Part shown: positions 55,390-63,784 of the stretch, one piece after another
Position numbering within the stretch: position 1 is the stretch's first letter
How the letters are laid out: every line of letters begins with the position of its first letter
Assembly (NCBI GenBank): GCA_938084715.1
Contig: CALKES010000005.1
Span: 1 to 64,000, forward strand
Source: Candidatus Bipolaricaulota bacterium
GTDB lineage: Bacteria; Bipolaricaulota; Bipolaricaulia; Bipolaricaulales; Bipolaricaulaceae
Direction: 5' to 3'
DNA length: 64,000 nucleotides
Notes under the pieces: generated by a model
The model's database searches: none
Told to the model about the DNA's origin: nothing
What the model saw: only the letters and a program-made list of their open reading frames with translations
Made by a program: the position numbers and the translations under genes

Positions 55390-55449
55390 TCAGCACCCGC
55401 CGCACGGTTTCTTGGGCTGCTTGGGCTTGTCGGCCTTCTTCTCCTTCAT
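55390..55449 (-). CDS. 19-residue Lys-rich peptide ending in CGGC
   Basis: The frame reads MKEKKADKPKQPKKPCGGC and stops. A GAGGT ribosome site lies nine bases before the ATG, and a good promoter lies upstream (55503-55532), downstream of the glyRS stop. The message would be short. The peptide has eight lysines and two cysteines in a terminal CxxC. I know no family. It could be a metal- or redox-active micropeptide, a modified-peptide precursor, or a regulatory leader. Confidence 0.5.
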   Translation of the reverse strand: MKEKKADKPKQPKKPCGGC

Positions 55450-55502
55450 CAGCACGTGACCTCGCCTCCTCCTCGCCCCGTCTTCGGGCGCGATTGGGCT
55501 GG

Positions 55503-55532
55503 AGTATAGTCGGGAATGGGCCAGGATGCCAA
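55503..55532 (-). promoter_or_regulatory. sigma70-like promoter upstream of the CGGC micropeptide
   Basis: On the minus strand TTGGCA (55532-55527), an 18-bp spacer and TATACT (55508-55503). The start point would be near 55496, about 47 bases before the micropeptide ATG. Confidence 0.55.
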
Positions 55533-55542
55533 GGGCATTCTT

Positions 55543-57012
55543 CTAGCCCCCACCGAGCTTCTCCCCCAGCCACCCCGCAACCTCGGAGAGCTTGATCCTC
55601 TCCTGGTGCGTCGTGTCCCGGTCCCGGACCGTGACCGTCCCGTCGGCAAGGGTCTGCCCATCCACGGTGAAACAGTACGGGGTCCCGCACTCGTCCTGGC
55701 GCCGGTACCGCCGCCCAATCGAGCCCTTGTCGTCGTAGTCCACGTTCCACGTCTTCTTGAGCTCCCGATAGAGCTCGAGGGCGATCTCGGGCATCCCCTC
55801 TTTTCGGATGAGAGGGAGGACCGCCGCCTTCACCGGGGCCAGGCGAGGGTGGAGCCGCAAGACGACCCGGGGTTGGGGAACTCCCTTCTCGTCGGGGATC
55901 GCGTCCTCATCGTAGGCCTCGCAGAGGAAGGCGAGGACGGACCGGTCCACCCCCGCCGAGGGCTCGATCACGTGGGGGATCAGGCGCTCCCCCGTCTCCT
56001 CGTCGAAGTAGGAGAGGTCTTTGCCGCTTCCGGGATGGGTGGGTTTTCCGTTCGGGCCCGTCTCCACCACGAGCTCCCCGTCCCTCCGGACGAGCTTCCC
56101 CTCCATGTGCGAACGGAGGTCGAAGTCCCCGCGGTGGGCAATCCCCTCCAGCTCCCCGAACTCCCCCGGGGGGAGGAACGGGAACGCGTACTCGATGTCC
56201 GCCGTCCCGCAGCTGTAGTGGCTGAGCTCCTCCGGGCTGTGCTCCCGGAGTCGGACCCGATCGCTTCCCAGCCCCAGGGACACGTACCAGCGGAGGCGCC
56301 GGTCCCGCCAGTACTCGTACCACAGGCGCGACTCCTCGGGCCGGCAGAAGAACTCGATTTCCATCTGCTCAAACTCCCGCGACCGATAGGTGAAGTAACG
56401 GGGGGTGATCTCGTTGCGGAACGACTTTCCGATCTGGGCGATTCCGAACGGGAGCTTGACCCGGGCGGTAGCGAGGACGTTCCGGAAGTTGACGAACATC
56501 CCCTGGGCCGTCTCTGGGCGGAGGTAGGCCTCGCTTTCGGGGTCCACCAGGGCCCCGACGTAGGTCTTGAACATGAGGTTGAACTCCCGGGGGGGCGTGA
56601 GGTCGCAGGTCGTGTGCTCCCCGGGGCGCTTGGAGGGCTTCTCCGGGCACTGGCTCGTCGCGAGCTGGTCGGCGCGGAACCGGGCCTTGCAGTGGCGGCA
56701 GTCGACGAGCATGTCGTGGAAGAGGTCGTAGTGGCCGCTCGCCTTCCACACCTGGGGGTGCATGATGATCGAAGTTTCGATCCCCACCATGGCGTAGGGG
56801 GACGGCATCCCCGGCGGGGGGGTCGTGTCGTCGTGGCGAAGGACCATGTCCTGCCACCACGCCTCGCGGACATTCCGCTTGAGCTCAACTCCGAGGGGGC
56901 CGTAGTCCCAGAAGCCCCCGATTCCGCCGTAGATCTCGCTGGAGGGGAAGATGAACCCCCGCCGCTTGCACAGGGCCACGATCTTGTCCATGAGGTTTTC
57001 TCGGTCCGGCAT
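55543..57012 (-). CDS. glyS: glycyl-tRNA synthetase, single-chain (alpha2) type
   Basis: The 489-residue class IIa enzyme charges tRNA(Gly). It shows CKRRGFIFPSSEIYGG, FWDYGPLGVELKRN, a zinc-type pair CRHCKARF, the PREFNLMFKT block, YLRPETAQGMFVNF, motif 2 GKSFRNEITPR, EFEQMEIEFF, SCGTADIEYAFPF, and motif 3 GVDRSVLAF. The C-terminal anticodon domain begins at APVKAAVLPL. This is the type shared with archaea, eukaryotes and many non-proteobacteria, not the alpha2beta2 type. ATG 57012 follows GGGGAGG. malQ is 27 bases upstream on the same strand. Confidence 0.95.
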   Translation of the reverse strand: MPDRENLMDKIVALCKRRGFIFPSSEIYGGIGGFWDYGPLGVELKRNVREAWWQDMVLRHDDTTPPPGMPSPYAMVGIETSIIMHPQVWKASGHYDLFHDMLVDCRHCKARFRADQLATSQCPEKPSKRPGEHTTCDLTPPREFNLMFKTYVGALVDPESEAYLRPETAQGMFVNFRNVLATARVKLPFGIAQIGKSFRNEITPRYFTYRSREFEQMEIEFFCRPEESRLWYEYWRDRRLRWYVSLGLGSDRVRLREHSPEELSHYSCGTADIEYAFPFLPPGEFGELEGIAHRGDFDLRSHMEGKLVRRDGELVVETGPNGKPTHPGSGKDLSYFDEETGERLIPHVIEPSAGVDRSVLAFLCEAYDEDAIPDEKGVPQPRVVLRLHPRLAPVKAAVLPLIRKEGMPEIALELYRELKKTWNVDYDDKGSIGRRYRRQDECGTPYCFTVDGQTLADGTVTVRDRDTTHQERIKLSEVAGWLGEKLGGG

Positions 57013-57039
57013 TGTCCTCCCCTTTTCGGTCTGAAGAGG

Positions 57040-58566
57040 CTACCGAAGGGGCTCCCCTCGGGCAAGGCGGCCCGTCCGCTCGGCCAGGGCCCGGAGCTGA
57101 TGGGCGAGTTCCTCGGTGAGATCGGAGGTGCGGTACCGCCAGGCCCAGTTCCCGGACGGCTGGGCAGGCCGGTTCATCCGGGTCTCCGGGCCGAGGCCCA
57201 GGACGTCCTGGAGGGGGATCACTGCCAGGCGGGCCCGGCTGCGGAACGCGAGCTCGATCAGGGCCCAGGGGACGTCCCCCTCCCGCCGGAGGGGGATCCC
57301 CTCTTGGGCGAGGCAGGAGGCGAGCCGCTCCCGCTCCTCGGGCGGGGTGCTCCGGTACCACCCGAGCGCCGTGTCGTTGTCGTGGGTCCCCGTGTAGACG
57401 AGGACCCGGCCGTGGTCGGGGAAGTTCCGGGGGAGGTGGGGGTTGTCGTCCCCACCCGCAAAGGCGAACTGGAGGACCCGCATCCCGGGGAGGCCGAAGC
57501 CGTCCCGGAGGGCCTCGACCTCCGGGGTGATGACCCCGAGGTCCTCAGCGACGATGGGGACGTCCCCGAGCTCCTCCCGGATCCGCTGGAGGAGGGCCCG
57601 TCCCGGGGCCTCGACCCACCGGCCGCGGACCGCGGTTGGCTCCTCGGCGGGGATCTCCCAGTACGCCTGGAGGCCCCGGAAGTGGTCGAGCCGGACGAGG
57701 TCGAAAAGCTGCAGGGCGTGCCGGACCCGGGCGAGCCACCACGAAAACCCGTCCCGCTCGTGGACCTCCCAGCGGTAGAGGGGGTTTCCCCACCGCTGAC
57801 CGGTGGCGCTGAAGTAGTCGGGCGGGACCCCGGCGACGACGGTGGGGTTCCCCTCCGGGTCGAGGTGGAAGAGCTCGGGGTGGGCCCACACGTCGGCCGA
57901 GTCGTGGGAGACGAAGATCGGCATGTCCCCGAGGATCCCGATCCCCCGCTCAGCGGCGTAGGCCCGGAGCCCGCCCCACTGGCGGGCGAACGCCCACTGG
58001 GTCCAGGCGTGAAACCCCACCTCCTCCCGAAGGGTCCCGCGGGCCGCCCGCAGGGCCTCCGGCTCCCGGGCGCGGAGCTCCCGCGGCCACGCCGTCCACG
58101 GCGCCCCCCCGTGCTCGTTCTTGAGGGCCATGAAGAGGGCGTAGTCGGAGAGCCACTCCCCTTCGGCTTGGGCAAACCAGGCGAGTTTCCGCTTCTCCCG
58201 GCGAGTGGCCCGGCCGAGGAACCCCGCGTAGGCCCTCCGGAGGAGGGGCCACCGGGTGGCGTAGAGAAGGCCGTAATCCACCCGGTCCTCCGGGAACGCG
58301 CCGGGGGCCCCACCGGAGAGCCAGCCCCGGGCCAGGAACACCTCGGGATCGAGGAGGTAGGGGTTCCCAGCAAACGCGGAGAAGGACTGGTAGGGGCTGT
58401 CCCCGTACCCGGTCGGGCCCAGGGGGAGGACCTGCCACCACCGGGCCCCGGAGGCGGAGATCCAGTCCAGAAAAAGGCGGGCTTCGTCCCCCAGCGTCCC
58501 GATCCCCCACGGCCCAGGGAGGCTCGTGGGGTGGAGGAGGATCCCGAACGACCGTTCGAGGTCCAT
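57040..58566 (-). CDS. malQ: 4-alpha-glucanotransferase (amylomaltase)
   Basis: The 508-residue GH77 enzyme transfers alpha-1,4-glucan segments in maltodextrin or glycogen metabolism. It starts with RSFGILLHPTSLPGPWGIG and has WWQVLPLGPTGYGDSPYQ. The catalytic nucleophile region is VRLDHFRGLQAYW (Asp), then the acid in VAEDLGVITPEV and the stabiliser in TGTHDNDTALGW. No ribosome site precedes ATG 58566; a TACCCT -10-like element lies 9 bases upstream. With the CBM48 protein at 41 kb it hints at alpha-glucan use. Confidence 0.94.
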   Translation of the reverse strand: MDLERSFGILLHPTSLPGPWGIGTLGDEARLFLDWISASGARWWQVLPLGPTGYGDSPYQSFSAFAGNPYLLDPEVFLARGWLSGGAPGAFPEDRVDYGLLYATRWPLLRRAYAGFLGRATRREKRKLAWFAQAEGEWLSDYALFMALKNEHGGAPWTAWPRELRAREPEALRAARGTLREEVGFHAWTQWAFARQWGGLRAYAAERGIGILGDMPIFVSHDSADVWAHPELFHLDPEGNPTVVAGVPPDYFSATGQRWGNPLYRWEVHERDGFSWWLARVRHALQLFDLVRLDHFRGLQAYWEIPAEEPTAVRGRWVEAPGRALLQRIREELGDVPIVAEDLGVITPEVEALRDGFGLPGMRVLQFAFAGGDDNPHLPRNFPDHGRVLVYTGTHDNDTALGWYRSTPPEERERLASCLAQEGIPLRREGDVPWALIELAFRSRARLAVIPLQDVLGLGPETRMNRPAQPSGNWAWRYRTSDLTEELAHQLRALAERTGRLARGEPLR

Positions 58567-58630
58567 AGCCGGGGTAGGGTAGCCCTTCGGCGGCCTCGTT
58601 TCAGCCGGGTCCGGGGATAGACTGGGAGAG

Positions 58631-59542
58631 ATGACGCGATGGAGGAAGGCCCTTCTGGGGTTTCTTGGGATCGGCGCCCTGGCCACGGCGGCTCTCGTCG
58701 CCCTGTCCCCCTGGGCGCCCCGGCCGGTCCCCTTCGAGGAGGCGACCGTCCCCGAGGCGTGGTTTGCCCCACCAGCGGAAGAGGCTCCTCCCCCAAAGGA
58801 GGCCCCTTCCGAAGAGGCCCTTCCGGAGGAGGTGCCCTCCCCCCTCCCCCGGGAGACGGTCCCCCCGGGCTATGTTCAGGTGGGGAAGCTCGCCTACGAG
58901 CTCGACGGCCGGCGGGTGGCCGAGGAGGGCTACCGCCTGGAGCGGCTTTCCTCGGGCGAGCTCCTCCTTGCCTCGGAGGGGGCGTTCACCGTGCGGGTCC
59001 TCCTTGTCTCGGTGCGGGTGAGCTTCCAACAGGAGGTTCGTCTCGACGAGGAGCTCGGGCCGCGCCTGTACCGGCTCGAGGCTCAAGGTCCGTTGGGGTT
59101 TGGAACCCGCCGGATCTCGATCGCCGTGGAGGGGGGGCGGGCGGTGGCCGACGCGGGCGATGGACCGCGGGAGGTCCCCTTTCCCGAGGGACGGGCGTTT
59201 TTCGTGGGCACGGTGGCCTCCTACGCCCTCCTCCCCGTCCTCTACGGTCCTTTGGCCCACGGGGACGGGCTCCTCCTCCAGCCCCTGGGGGCGGGGGCCG
59301 GCCCGCCCGGGGCCTCGGCCTCGGGCCCAATCGAGGTCGTCTCTGCGGGGACGGCCGAGGTCGGCCTGGGCGGGCGGGTGGTGGTTCTCGATCGGTATGA
59401 GGTCCGGGCGGGGGCGTTTGGGGGGATCCTCCTCGCCCGGGGCCTGGAGTTCGTGGCCTTCGTGGGGAGGGGGGAGCGCTCGTTTTCCGCCTACCGCTCC
59501 GACCTCTTTCCCCGCGGACTCTCGATCCCGCCCGGCCTATAA
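58631..59542 (+). CDS. anchored or secreted protein of unknown function
   Basis: The 303-residue product has an N-terminal hydrophobic segment (ALLGFLGIGALATAALVAL), a Pro/Glu-rich spacer (about 38-75), and a beta-rich globular part (YVQVGKLAYELDGRRVAEEG, RVLLVSVRVSFQQEVRL, GGRVVVLDRYEVRAGAFGG). I do not recognise it. A TAGACT -10 (58618-58623) ends seven bases before the ATG, so the transcript may be leaderless. It is divergent from malQ. Confidence 0.65.
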   Translation: MTRWRKALLGFLGIGALATAALVALSPWAPRPVPFEEATVPEAWFAPPAEEAPPPKEAPSEEALPEEVPSPLPRETVPPGYVQVGKLAYELDGRRVAEEGYRLERLSSGELLLASEGAFTVRVLLVSVRVSFQQEVRLDEELGPRLYRLEAQGPLGFGTRRISIAVEGGRAVADAGDGPREVPFPEGRAFFVGTVASYALLPVLYGPLAHGDGLLLQPLGAGAGPPGASASGPIEVVSAGTAEVGLGGRVVVLDRYEVRAGAFGGILLARGLEFVAFVGRGERSFSAYRSDLFPRGLSIPPGL

Positions 59543-59543
59543 T
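59538..59543 (+). promoter_or_regulatory. -10 element TATAAT for the gene at 59563
   Basis: TATAAT overlaps the upstream stop codon and lies 19 bases before ATG 59563, which has the strong ribosome site GGAGGTGAT. Confidence 0.55.
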
Positions 59544-59562
59544 CGGCGTGGAGGTGATTTCG

Positions 59563-60459
59563 ATGCGGCGGTTGTGCTCAGGGCTCCTTTTGGCAGCGGG
59601 CTTGTCTCTGACGGTCGCCGGGGCGCCGGTGGTGGCGGTGGCCCCGTTCACGGCCGAGGTGGGGACGGGCCTGGCCAACCTCGGCTTGGGCCTCGGGGAC
59701 ATGCTGGCCGGGCGGCTGGCCCCCCAGGGGATCCTCGTCGTCCCCCCGGGGGCGCTGCAGGCGTGGGTTCTCCAACGCGGCCTCGTCCCGTCCCGGGAGG
59801 CGTGGATCCAGGCCGGGGAGGCCCTCGGGGCGGAGGTCGTCGTCCTCCCCGCGGTGGAGAAGCTGGAGGCGGTGACGATGTCCTTCACCTTGTTCCTCTT
59901 CACCGTGCGGGGGGCTTCGGTGACGGCCGAGCTCCGGGCGGAGGTCCTCAGGCTTGCGACCAGGAGCGGAGAGGTTGTGCGCGCCCGGGGGGAGGCTTCG
60001 GGACCCACATCGGTTGAGGTTTCCCTGCACTTCCCAGTTGACGTCTGCTCCGGTGGGTTCCGAACGGACAAAGGGGTGTACTGGACCGGGGAGCCGGTGA
60101 CCCTGGGGTACCGGGACCCCGCCCCGCCGAACGCGTTCTCCGTCGTGATCCACCCCACCTCGGCCCCCACCCCAAACTGGACCTCGCCCGTGGCCGGGTC
60201 CACTGTGGGAAGCCCGTGCGTCACCTGGACGTGGAACCAGGTCTTCCCGCCGGCGGCGGGGCCGGGGGAGTACGTGGCCGAGCTCTACCAACCTCCAAAT
60301 CCGATTCCCATCGCAACGCGGACGTTCACGATCGGGACTGCCGCGGCGGTGGAGCTCGTCGTGGGGACCCCGGCGTTTGGGACTGCCCCGTGGGGAGAGG
60401 CCCTCGGGAAGGCCCTTGAAGGGCTTTCCGCCAAGATCCTTCCCCTGGTTCAGCCCTAG
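59563..60459 (+). CDS. secreted protein with a CsgG/FlgT-like N-terminal domain
   Basis: The 298-residue product has a signal peptide (LLLAAGLSLTVAGA). The following domain (about 20-150) reads PVVAVAPFTAE, LGLGDMLAGRLAPQGILVVP, and EAGEALGAEVVVLPAVEKL in broken form. This is the pattern of CsgG/TolB-N-type lipoprotein domains that open with VAVxPF and have an A-x-x-LGAD-like site. The C-terminal half (VYWTGEPVTLGYRDP, EYVAELYQPPN) looks like an Ig fold. The function is inferred only at fold level. A start at GTG 59548 is possible but lies on the ribosome site. Confidence 0.6.
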   Translation: MRRLCSGLLLAAGLSLTVAGAPVVAVAPFTAEVGTGLANLGLGLGDMLAGRLAPQGILVVPPGALQAWVLQRGLVPSREAWIQAGEALGAEVVVLPAVEKLEAVTMSFTLFLFTVRGASVTAELRAEVLRLATRSGEVVRARGEASGPTSVEVSLHFPVDVCSGGFRTDKGVYWTGEPVTLGYRDPAPPNAFSVVIHPTSAPTPNWTSPVAGSTVGSPCVTWTWNQVFPPAAGPGEYVAELYQPPNPIPIATRTFTIGTAAAVELVVGTPAFGTAPWGEALGKALEGLSAKILPLVQP

Positions 60460-60471
60460 GGGACGAGGGCT
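60452..60471. terminator. weak bidirectional hairpin between convergent genes
   Basis: AGCCCT (60452-60457) pairs with AGGGCT (60466-60471) across an 8-base loop, spanning both stop codons. Confidence 0.4.
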
Positions 60472-60616
60472 AGCGGAGCTTGACCCCGAGGTAGTAGGGC
60501 CAGATCACGAGGGCGAGGATGGCCTGCCACCACAGGAGCTGGGTGTAGGCGAGGGTGAACAGCCACCCCGCAAACCAGAACATCCCGGCAAATTCTCCCC
60601 GAATCCGTTCGGCCAT
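60470..60616 (-). CDS. 48-residue membrane protein
   Basis: A strong ribosome site (AAGGAGG) precedes ATG 60616, and a TACAAT -10 lies at 60640-60635. The product has a charged start (MAERIRGEFAGMF) and two hydrophobic segments (FAGWLFTLAYTQLLWW, ILALVIWPYYLG), rich in Trp and Tyr. I cannot name the family. A decayed copy of the first 25 codons lies at 61752-61843, showing that this unit has been duplicated. Confidence 0.7.
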   Translation of the reverse strand: MAERIRGEFAGMFWFAGWLFTLAYTQLLWWQAILALVIWPYYLGVKLR

Positions 60617-60819
60617 GGTCCCTCCTTGGGCTCCATTGTAGCGGGTTCCTCTCCGGCCTGCCCGGGGAGATCTCTCCGCCCCTTCCCCAAAGGGTTGCCC
60701 TCGGGAAGGCCAGGGGGTCGCTGCCCCCCTTCCTGTCGGGGGACGGAAGGCCCAGCCCGCGTCCTCGTTCCTGAAACAGGGCGGCTCCGGCCGGGCGAGG
60801 CGGGGGGGCTTCGCCGGGT

Positions 60820-61521
60820 CTAGTCCGTCTGAGGAGCTCCCGGCGCGGCCCTCCAGGTGCCGCCCTCGTCGTACGGTCGCAGCGCCCGGAGCATCGCTTC
60901 GGGGGAGCGGTACAGGGGGTCGGGGTAGAAGATGACGCCGGCGGGCGCGAACGGGTCGTTGAGCGGCAGCAGGACCATAAACCAGTTCATCGGGAGGGCC
61001 AGCTCGGGGAGAGGCCAGGTCCCGAGGGTCGGGGCGTGGGCCATCCACAGGAGAAACCCGCCTTCCTCAACCGCCGGTGAGGTGCCCAAGGCCGGGAAGC
61101 ACCGTCCTCGATCGACGATTTGGAATCTCCCGGAGGCCTTCATCCCCCCGACCAACGCCCCCCGCCCTAGCCGGGGAAAGTTGAGAAGGGCCTGAATCCC
61201 GCTGAACACCGGGTTGAGGTAGAGCTTGAGGTCACCTCCGTCGTACCAAACGGGCCACGTCCCGTCGGCGAGGGACGCCGCAGCCGCGGTGAGCTCCTCA
61301 GGCGCCAGTTGCGCCCTCAGCCAGTGGCCGATCTCCGCCGGAAGCGGTGCCCAGGCGCAAGGTTCCGTCGGTGGGGGCGGGGGTTCCTCCGCTGGTGGCG
61401 GCGGCGGCCCGGGAGGCGGCCCGGCCACTGCGGCTACCCCGAGGGTGGCACCAGCGGCAAGGGAAAGCACCAGGCACCTTACTACCATTGACGTGACGCG
61501 CCATCTTGCGTTTCCTCCCAT
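60820..61521 (-). CDS. secreted Pro-rich protein of unknown function
   Basis: The 233-residue product has a signal peptide (VRCLVLSLAAGATLGVAAVAG), a proline tract (about 33-52), then a globular part with WPVWYDGGDLKLYLNPVFSG and LPMNWFMVLLPLNDPFAPAG. It is not recognised. ATG 61521 follows GGGGTGA; ATG 61488 is a shorter option. A TACAAT -10 lies at 61550-61545. A noncoding stretch of about 200 bases separates it from the 48-residue membrane protein downstream. Confidence 0.6.
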   Translation of the reverse strand: MGGNARWRVTSMVVRCLVLSLAAGATLGVAAVAGPPPGPPPPPAEEPPPPPTEPCAWAPLPAEIGHWLRAQLAPEELTAAAASLADGTWPVWYDGGDLKLYLNPVFSGIQALLNFPRLGRGALVGGMKASGRFQIVDRGRCFPALGTSPAVEEGGFLLWMAHAPTLGTWPLPELALPMNWFMVLLPLNDPFAPAGVIFYPDPLYRSPEAMLRALRPYDEGGTWRAAPGAPQTD

Positions 61522-61751
61522 CGTTGTTCACCCCCTCTTCCTCAATTGTAGGCCCGCGTCAAGGTCGCCCTGGGTTGCGGCTTGGGTCGTCGGCCCGCCG
61601 GCAGGAGCGCGACCTCCCCACGAACACCAACGACGCAGGCGGACGGGACGAAGGCAGAGCACCGGTTCGGCGCGCAAGTCGGCGATCACCGGGCGGCCCG
61701 GGCAGAGGGAAGGGGGAGATCCGGGGGTGTGAGGAGGGAGCGGATCGCCGG

Positions 61752-61843
61752 TCACCCCAGGACCTGGGTGAACGTCAGCGTGAACAACCACCCCGCGAAC
61801 CAGAACATCCCGGCGGACGCCCCTCGGCCCCCTTGTCTGCCAT
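61752..61843 (-). pseudogene. decayed copy of the 48-residue membrane protein gene
   Basis: From ATG 61843 the sequence begins MADKGAEG and then, after a one-base shift, reads GMFWFAGWLFTLTFTQVLG before a stop. The intact gene at 60470-60616 has GMFWFAGWLFTLAYTQLLWW at the same place. The ribosome-site region (AGAGGGACG) also corresponds. The second half of the gene is missing. The surrounding 61522-61955 holds nothing else I can support. Confidence 0.7.
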
Positions 61844-61955
61844 CGTCCCTCTTCTGAACGAGGGCTGGTACGGGGAACCCCTCAGCGCCTGGGTTGCTCC
61901 CCCCCCGCTGGGGGCACACGGCCGTGCCCAGCGGGTTCAGGGCCTGTGAGGGGGA

Positions 61956-63416
61956 TCAGCCCACCAGGAGGTGGGCCACAGCGAGGAGGCCTGCGGCGAC
62001 GAGCACAGCCAAGGAGATGTGGTCCAGTTCAACCTTAGGGAGCGGCACCCGGACCCGCCGCACCAGGAGGAAGAGCCCGTACCCGGCCACCACCGCGGCC
62101 AGTGCCTTCCCCCAGGTGGCGGGGGAGAGGACTCCAGGCAAGCTGGCCAACCCCCACGCCGAGAACCCCACCACCCCCATCCCCAGGAAGAGAACCCCGC
62201 CCCACGCTCCGTGCCCCCGCGCGGGGTGCAGGAGGGGGAGGATCTTGCTGAACGAGGCTGCTGTCCCCACTCCAAGAAGGGTCAGCGCCCACGCGTACGG
62301 GGAAGGAACGAGACCGCCGAGGAACTCCTTGGCCACGAACCCTGCCAACGGGGGCAGTCCCGCGATGGACCACGTCCCCAATGCCAGCCCCCACCCGGCG
62401 GCACGGGGAAGGCGACCCGCCAAGTGGGGGATCTCTCGAACCCCCACTGCCTCTATTCCGCTTCCACCCGCATAGAACAGGAGGCCCTTGAACAGGCAGT
62501 GGGCGATGGTGTAGTAGACGGCGCCGGCGAATGCCGGCCCGCCGAGGCCGAACCCGACAAGCATGTACCCGTACTGCGAGAGGATGTGGTAGGCAAGGAA
62601 ACGCATCAAATCCCGCTCCCATAGGGCGTAGACCAACCCCCCGAACCCGGTGATGACCCCGAGGGCGGCCACCGCCGGGCCCACGGGAAGCGCCTCGCTG
62701 AGCCGGGCCAGGGCGACGATCCCCATCTTCCCCGCCAGCCCAGCGAGGAGGGTCACCACCCCCACCGGAGCCAGGCGGTAGGCCTCGGGGAGCCAGAACC
62801 CGATCAGGAACACCCCCGCCTTCACCGCTGTCCCCACCACGAGGAGGCTTGCCCCCACCCCCAGCGCCGGCGGGGCGAGACCGGGAGCGAGCTCGGCGAT
62901 CTGGACGAGGGACAGCGTCCCCAGCTCCCCGTACACGAGTCCCAATCCGAGGAGGTACACGAGCATCCCCAGCGCGGAGAGGAGGAGGTAGCGCAGCCCG
63001 GCCCACACCGGCCGGGAGCGGAGATCGTAGGCGATGAGGATGGCCCCAAGCAGGGAACCGAGGTCGAGGAGGATGAACAGGTTGAACAGGTCCCGGGACA
63101 GAACGGTAGCCAGACACGTCCCGACAAGAAGCGTGACCAGCCCGTGGAACGTGGTCGAACGGTGCCGTTCGTGCCACCACGCGGCGGCGTGGACCAGGGG
63201 CGCCAGGGCCCAGAACCCAACGGCGAGGGTGTCCCCGGCGAGGGCGACCCCCCACGGGGGGCCGCCCAAGGTCCCCAAGGGGAACCCCGGGGCCCAGAGG
63301 AGGAGGGAGGCCCAGCCCCCGAGGATCGCGAGCAGCCCGGTCCCCCTCCCGGCCCCGAGCAGGCCCGCCACCCCGAGGGCGAGGTAGAGGAGGACCCCCG
63401 CCACCGCCGCCGTCAC
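61956..63416 (-). CDS. mrpD: Mrp/NDH-type proton antiporter subunit D
   Basis: The 486-residue membrane protein belongs to the NuoL/M/N-MrpA/D family that moves protons or sodium. It has about 14 helices. The functional lysine lies in VGTAVKAGVFLIGFWLPEAY, followed by LAYHILSQYGYMLVGFGLGG and AHCLFKGLLFYAGG, WSIAGLPPLAGFVAKEFL. The usual acidic residue of TM5 (LFNLFxxxE) is Asp here (LFNLFILLDLGSL). The GTG start overlaps mrpC by 4 bp. Subunit order C-D is as in Mrp operons and Mrp-containing hydrogenases. Confidence 0.9.
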   Translation of the reverse strand: MTAAVAGVLLYLALGVAGLLGAGRGTGLLAILGGWASLLLWAPGFPLGTLGGPPWGVALAGDTLAVGFWALAPLVHAAAWWHERHRSTTFHGLVTLLVGTCLATVLSRDLFNLFILLDLGSLLGAILIAYDLRSRPVWAGLRYLLLSALGMLVYLLGLGLVYGELGTLSLVQIAELAPGLAPPALGVGASLLVVGTAVKAGVFLIGFWLPEAYRLAPVGVVTLLAGLAGKMGIVALARLSEALPVGPAVAALGVITGFGGLVYALWERDLMRFLAYHILSQYGYMLVGFGLGGPAFAGAVYYTIAHCLFKGLLFYAGGSGIEAVGVREIPHLAGRLPRAAGWGLALGTWSIAGLPPLAGFVAKEFLGGLVPSPYAWALTLLGVGTAASFSKILPLLHPARGHGAWGGVLFLGMGVVGFSAWGLASLPGVLSPATWGKALAAVVAGYGLFLLVRRVRVPLPKVELDHISLAVLVAAGLLAVAHLLVG

Positions 63417-63784
63417 CGGCTCCCTCCTAAGCGTTCCGGCCACTCCCCCTCCTCCCGCTCCAGGCGCCGCACGTCCTGGGTGCGACGGCTCTCGGTGAGG
63501 AAGATCACGTACACGAGGGCGAGGGCGAGGGTGGCGAAGTCGATCACAATCGCGGTGAGGACCAGGGCGTGGGGGAGAGGGTCGGCCGATGGGCCCGGCC
63601 CCAGGCCGGCGATCGGCGGCCGGGCCCCGGGGCGGTGGGCGAGGGAGACGAGGAACAGGACCGCCCCGCTCGCCCCCACGTTGAGCCCAAGGAGCTTCCA
63701 GATGAGGTTCCGCCGGACGATCAGGGTCCACAGCCCCAGGCCCACCAGGGCGATCGCCAGCGCTGCCCCCGCCAGGCCCTCCAT
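63413..63784 (-). CDS. mrpC: Mrp antiporter subunit C (NuoK-like)
   Basis: The 123-residue protein has three helices and the MrpC hallmarks: NLIWKLLGLNVGASGAVLF and, after a loop, DPLPHALVLTAIVIDFATLA. It is homologous to NuoK of complex I. ATG 63784 is preceded by GGGGGGAGGTGT TAG-type overlap with the upstream stop. It is coupled to mrpD. Confidence 0.9.
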   Translation of the reverse strand: MEGLAGAALAIALVGLGLWTLIVRRNLIWKLLGLNVGASGAVLFLVSLAHRPGARPPIAGLGPGPSADPLPHALVLTAIVIDFATLALALVYVIFLTESRRTQDVRRLEREEGEWPERLGGSR

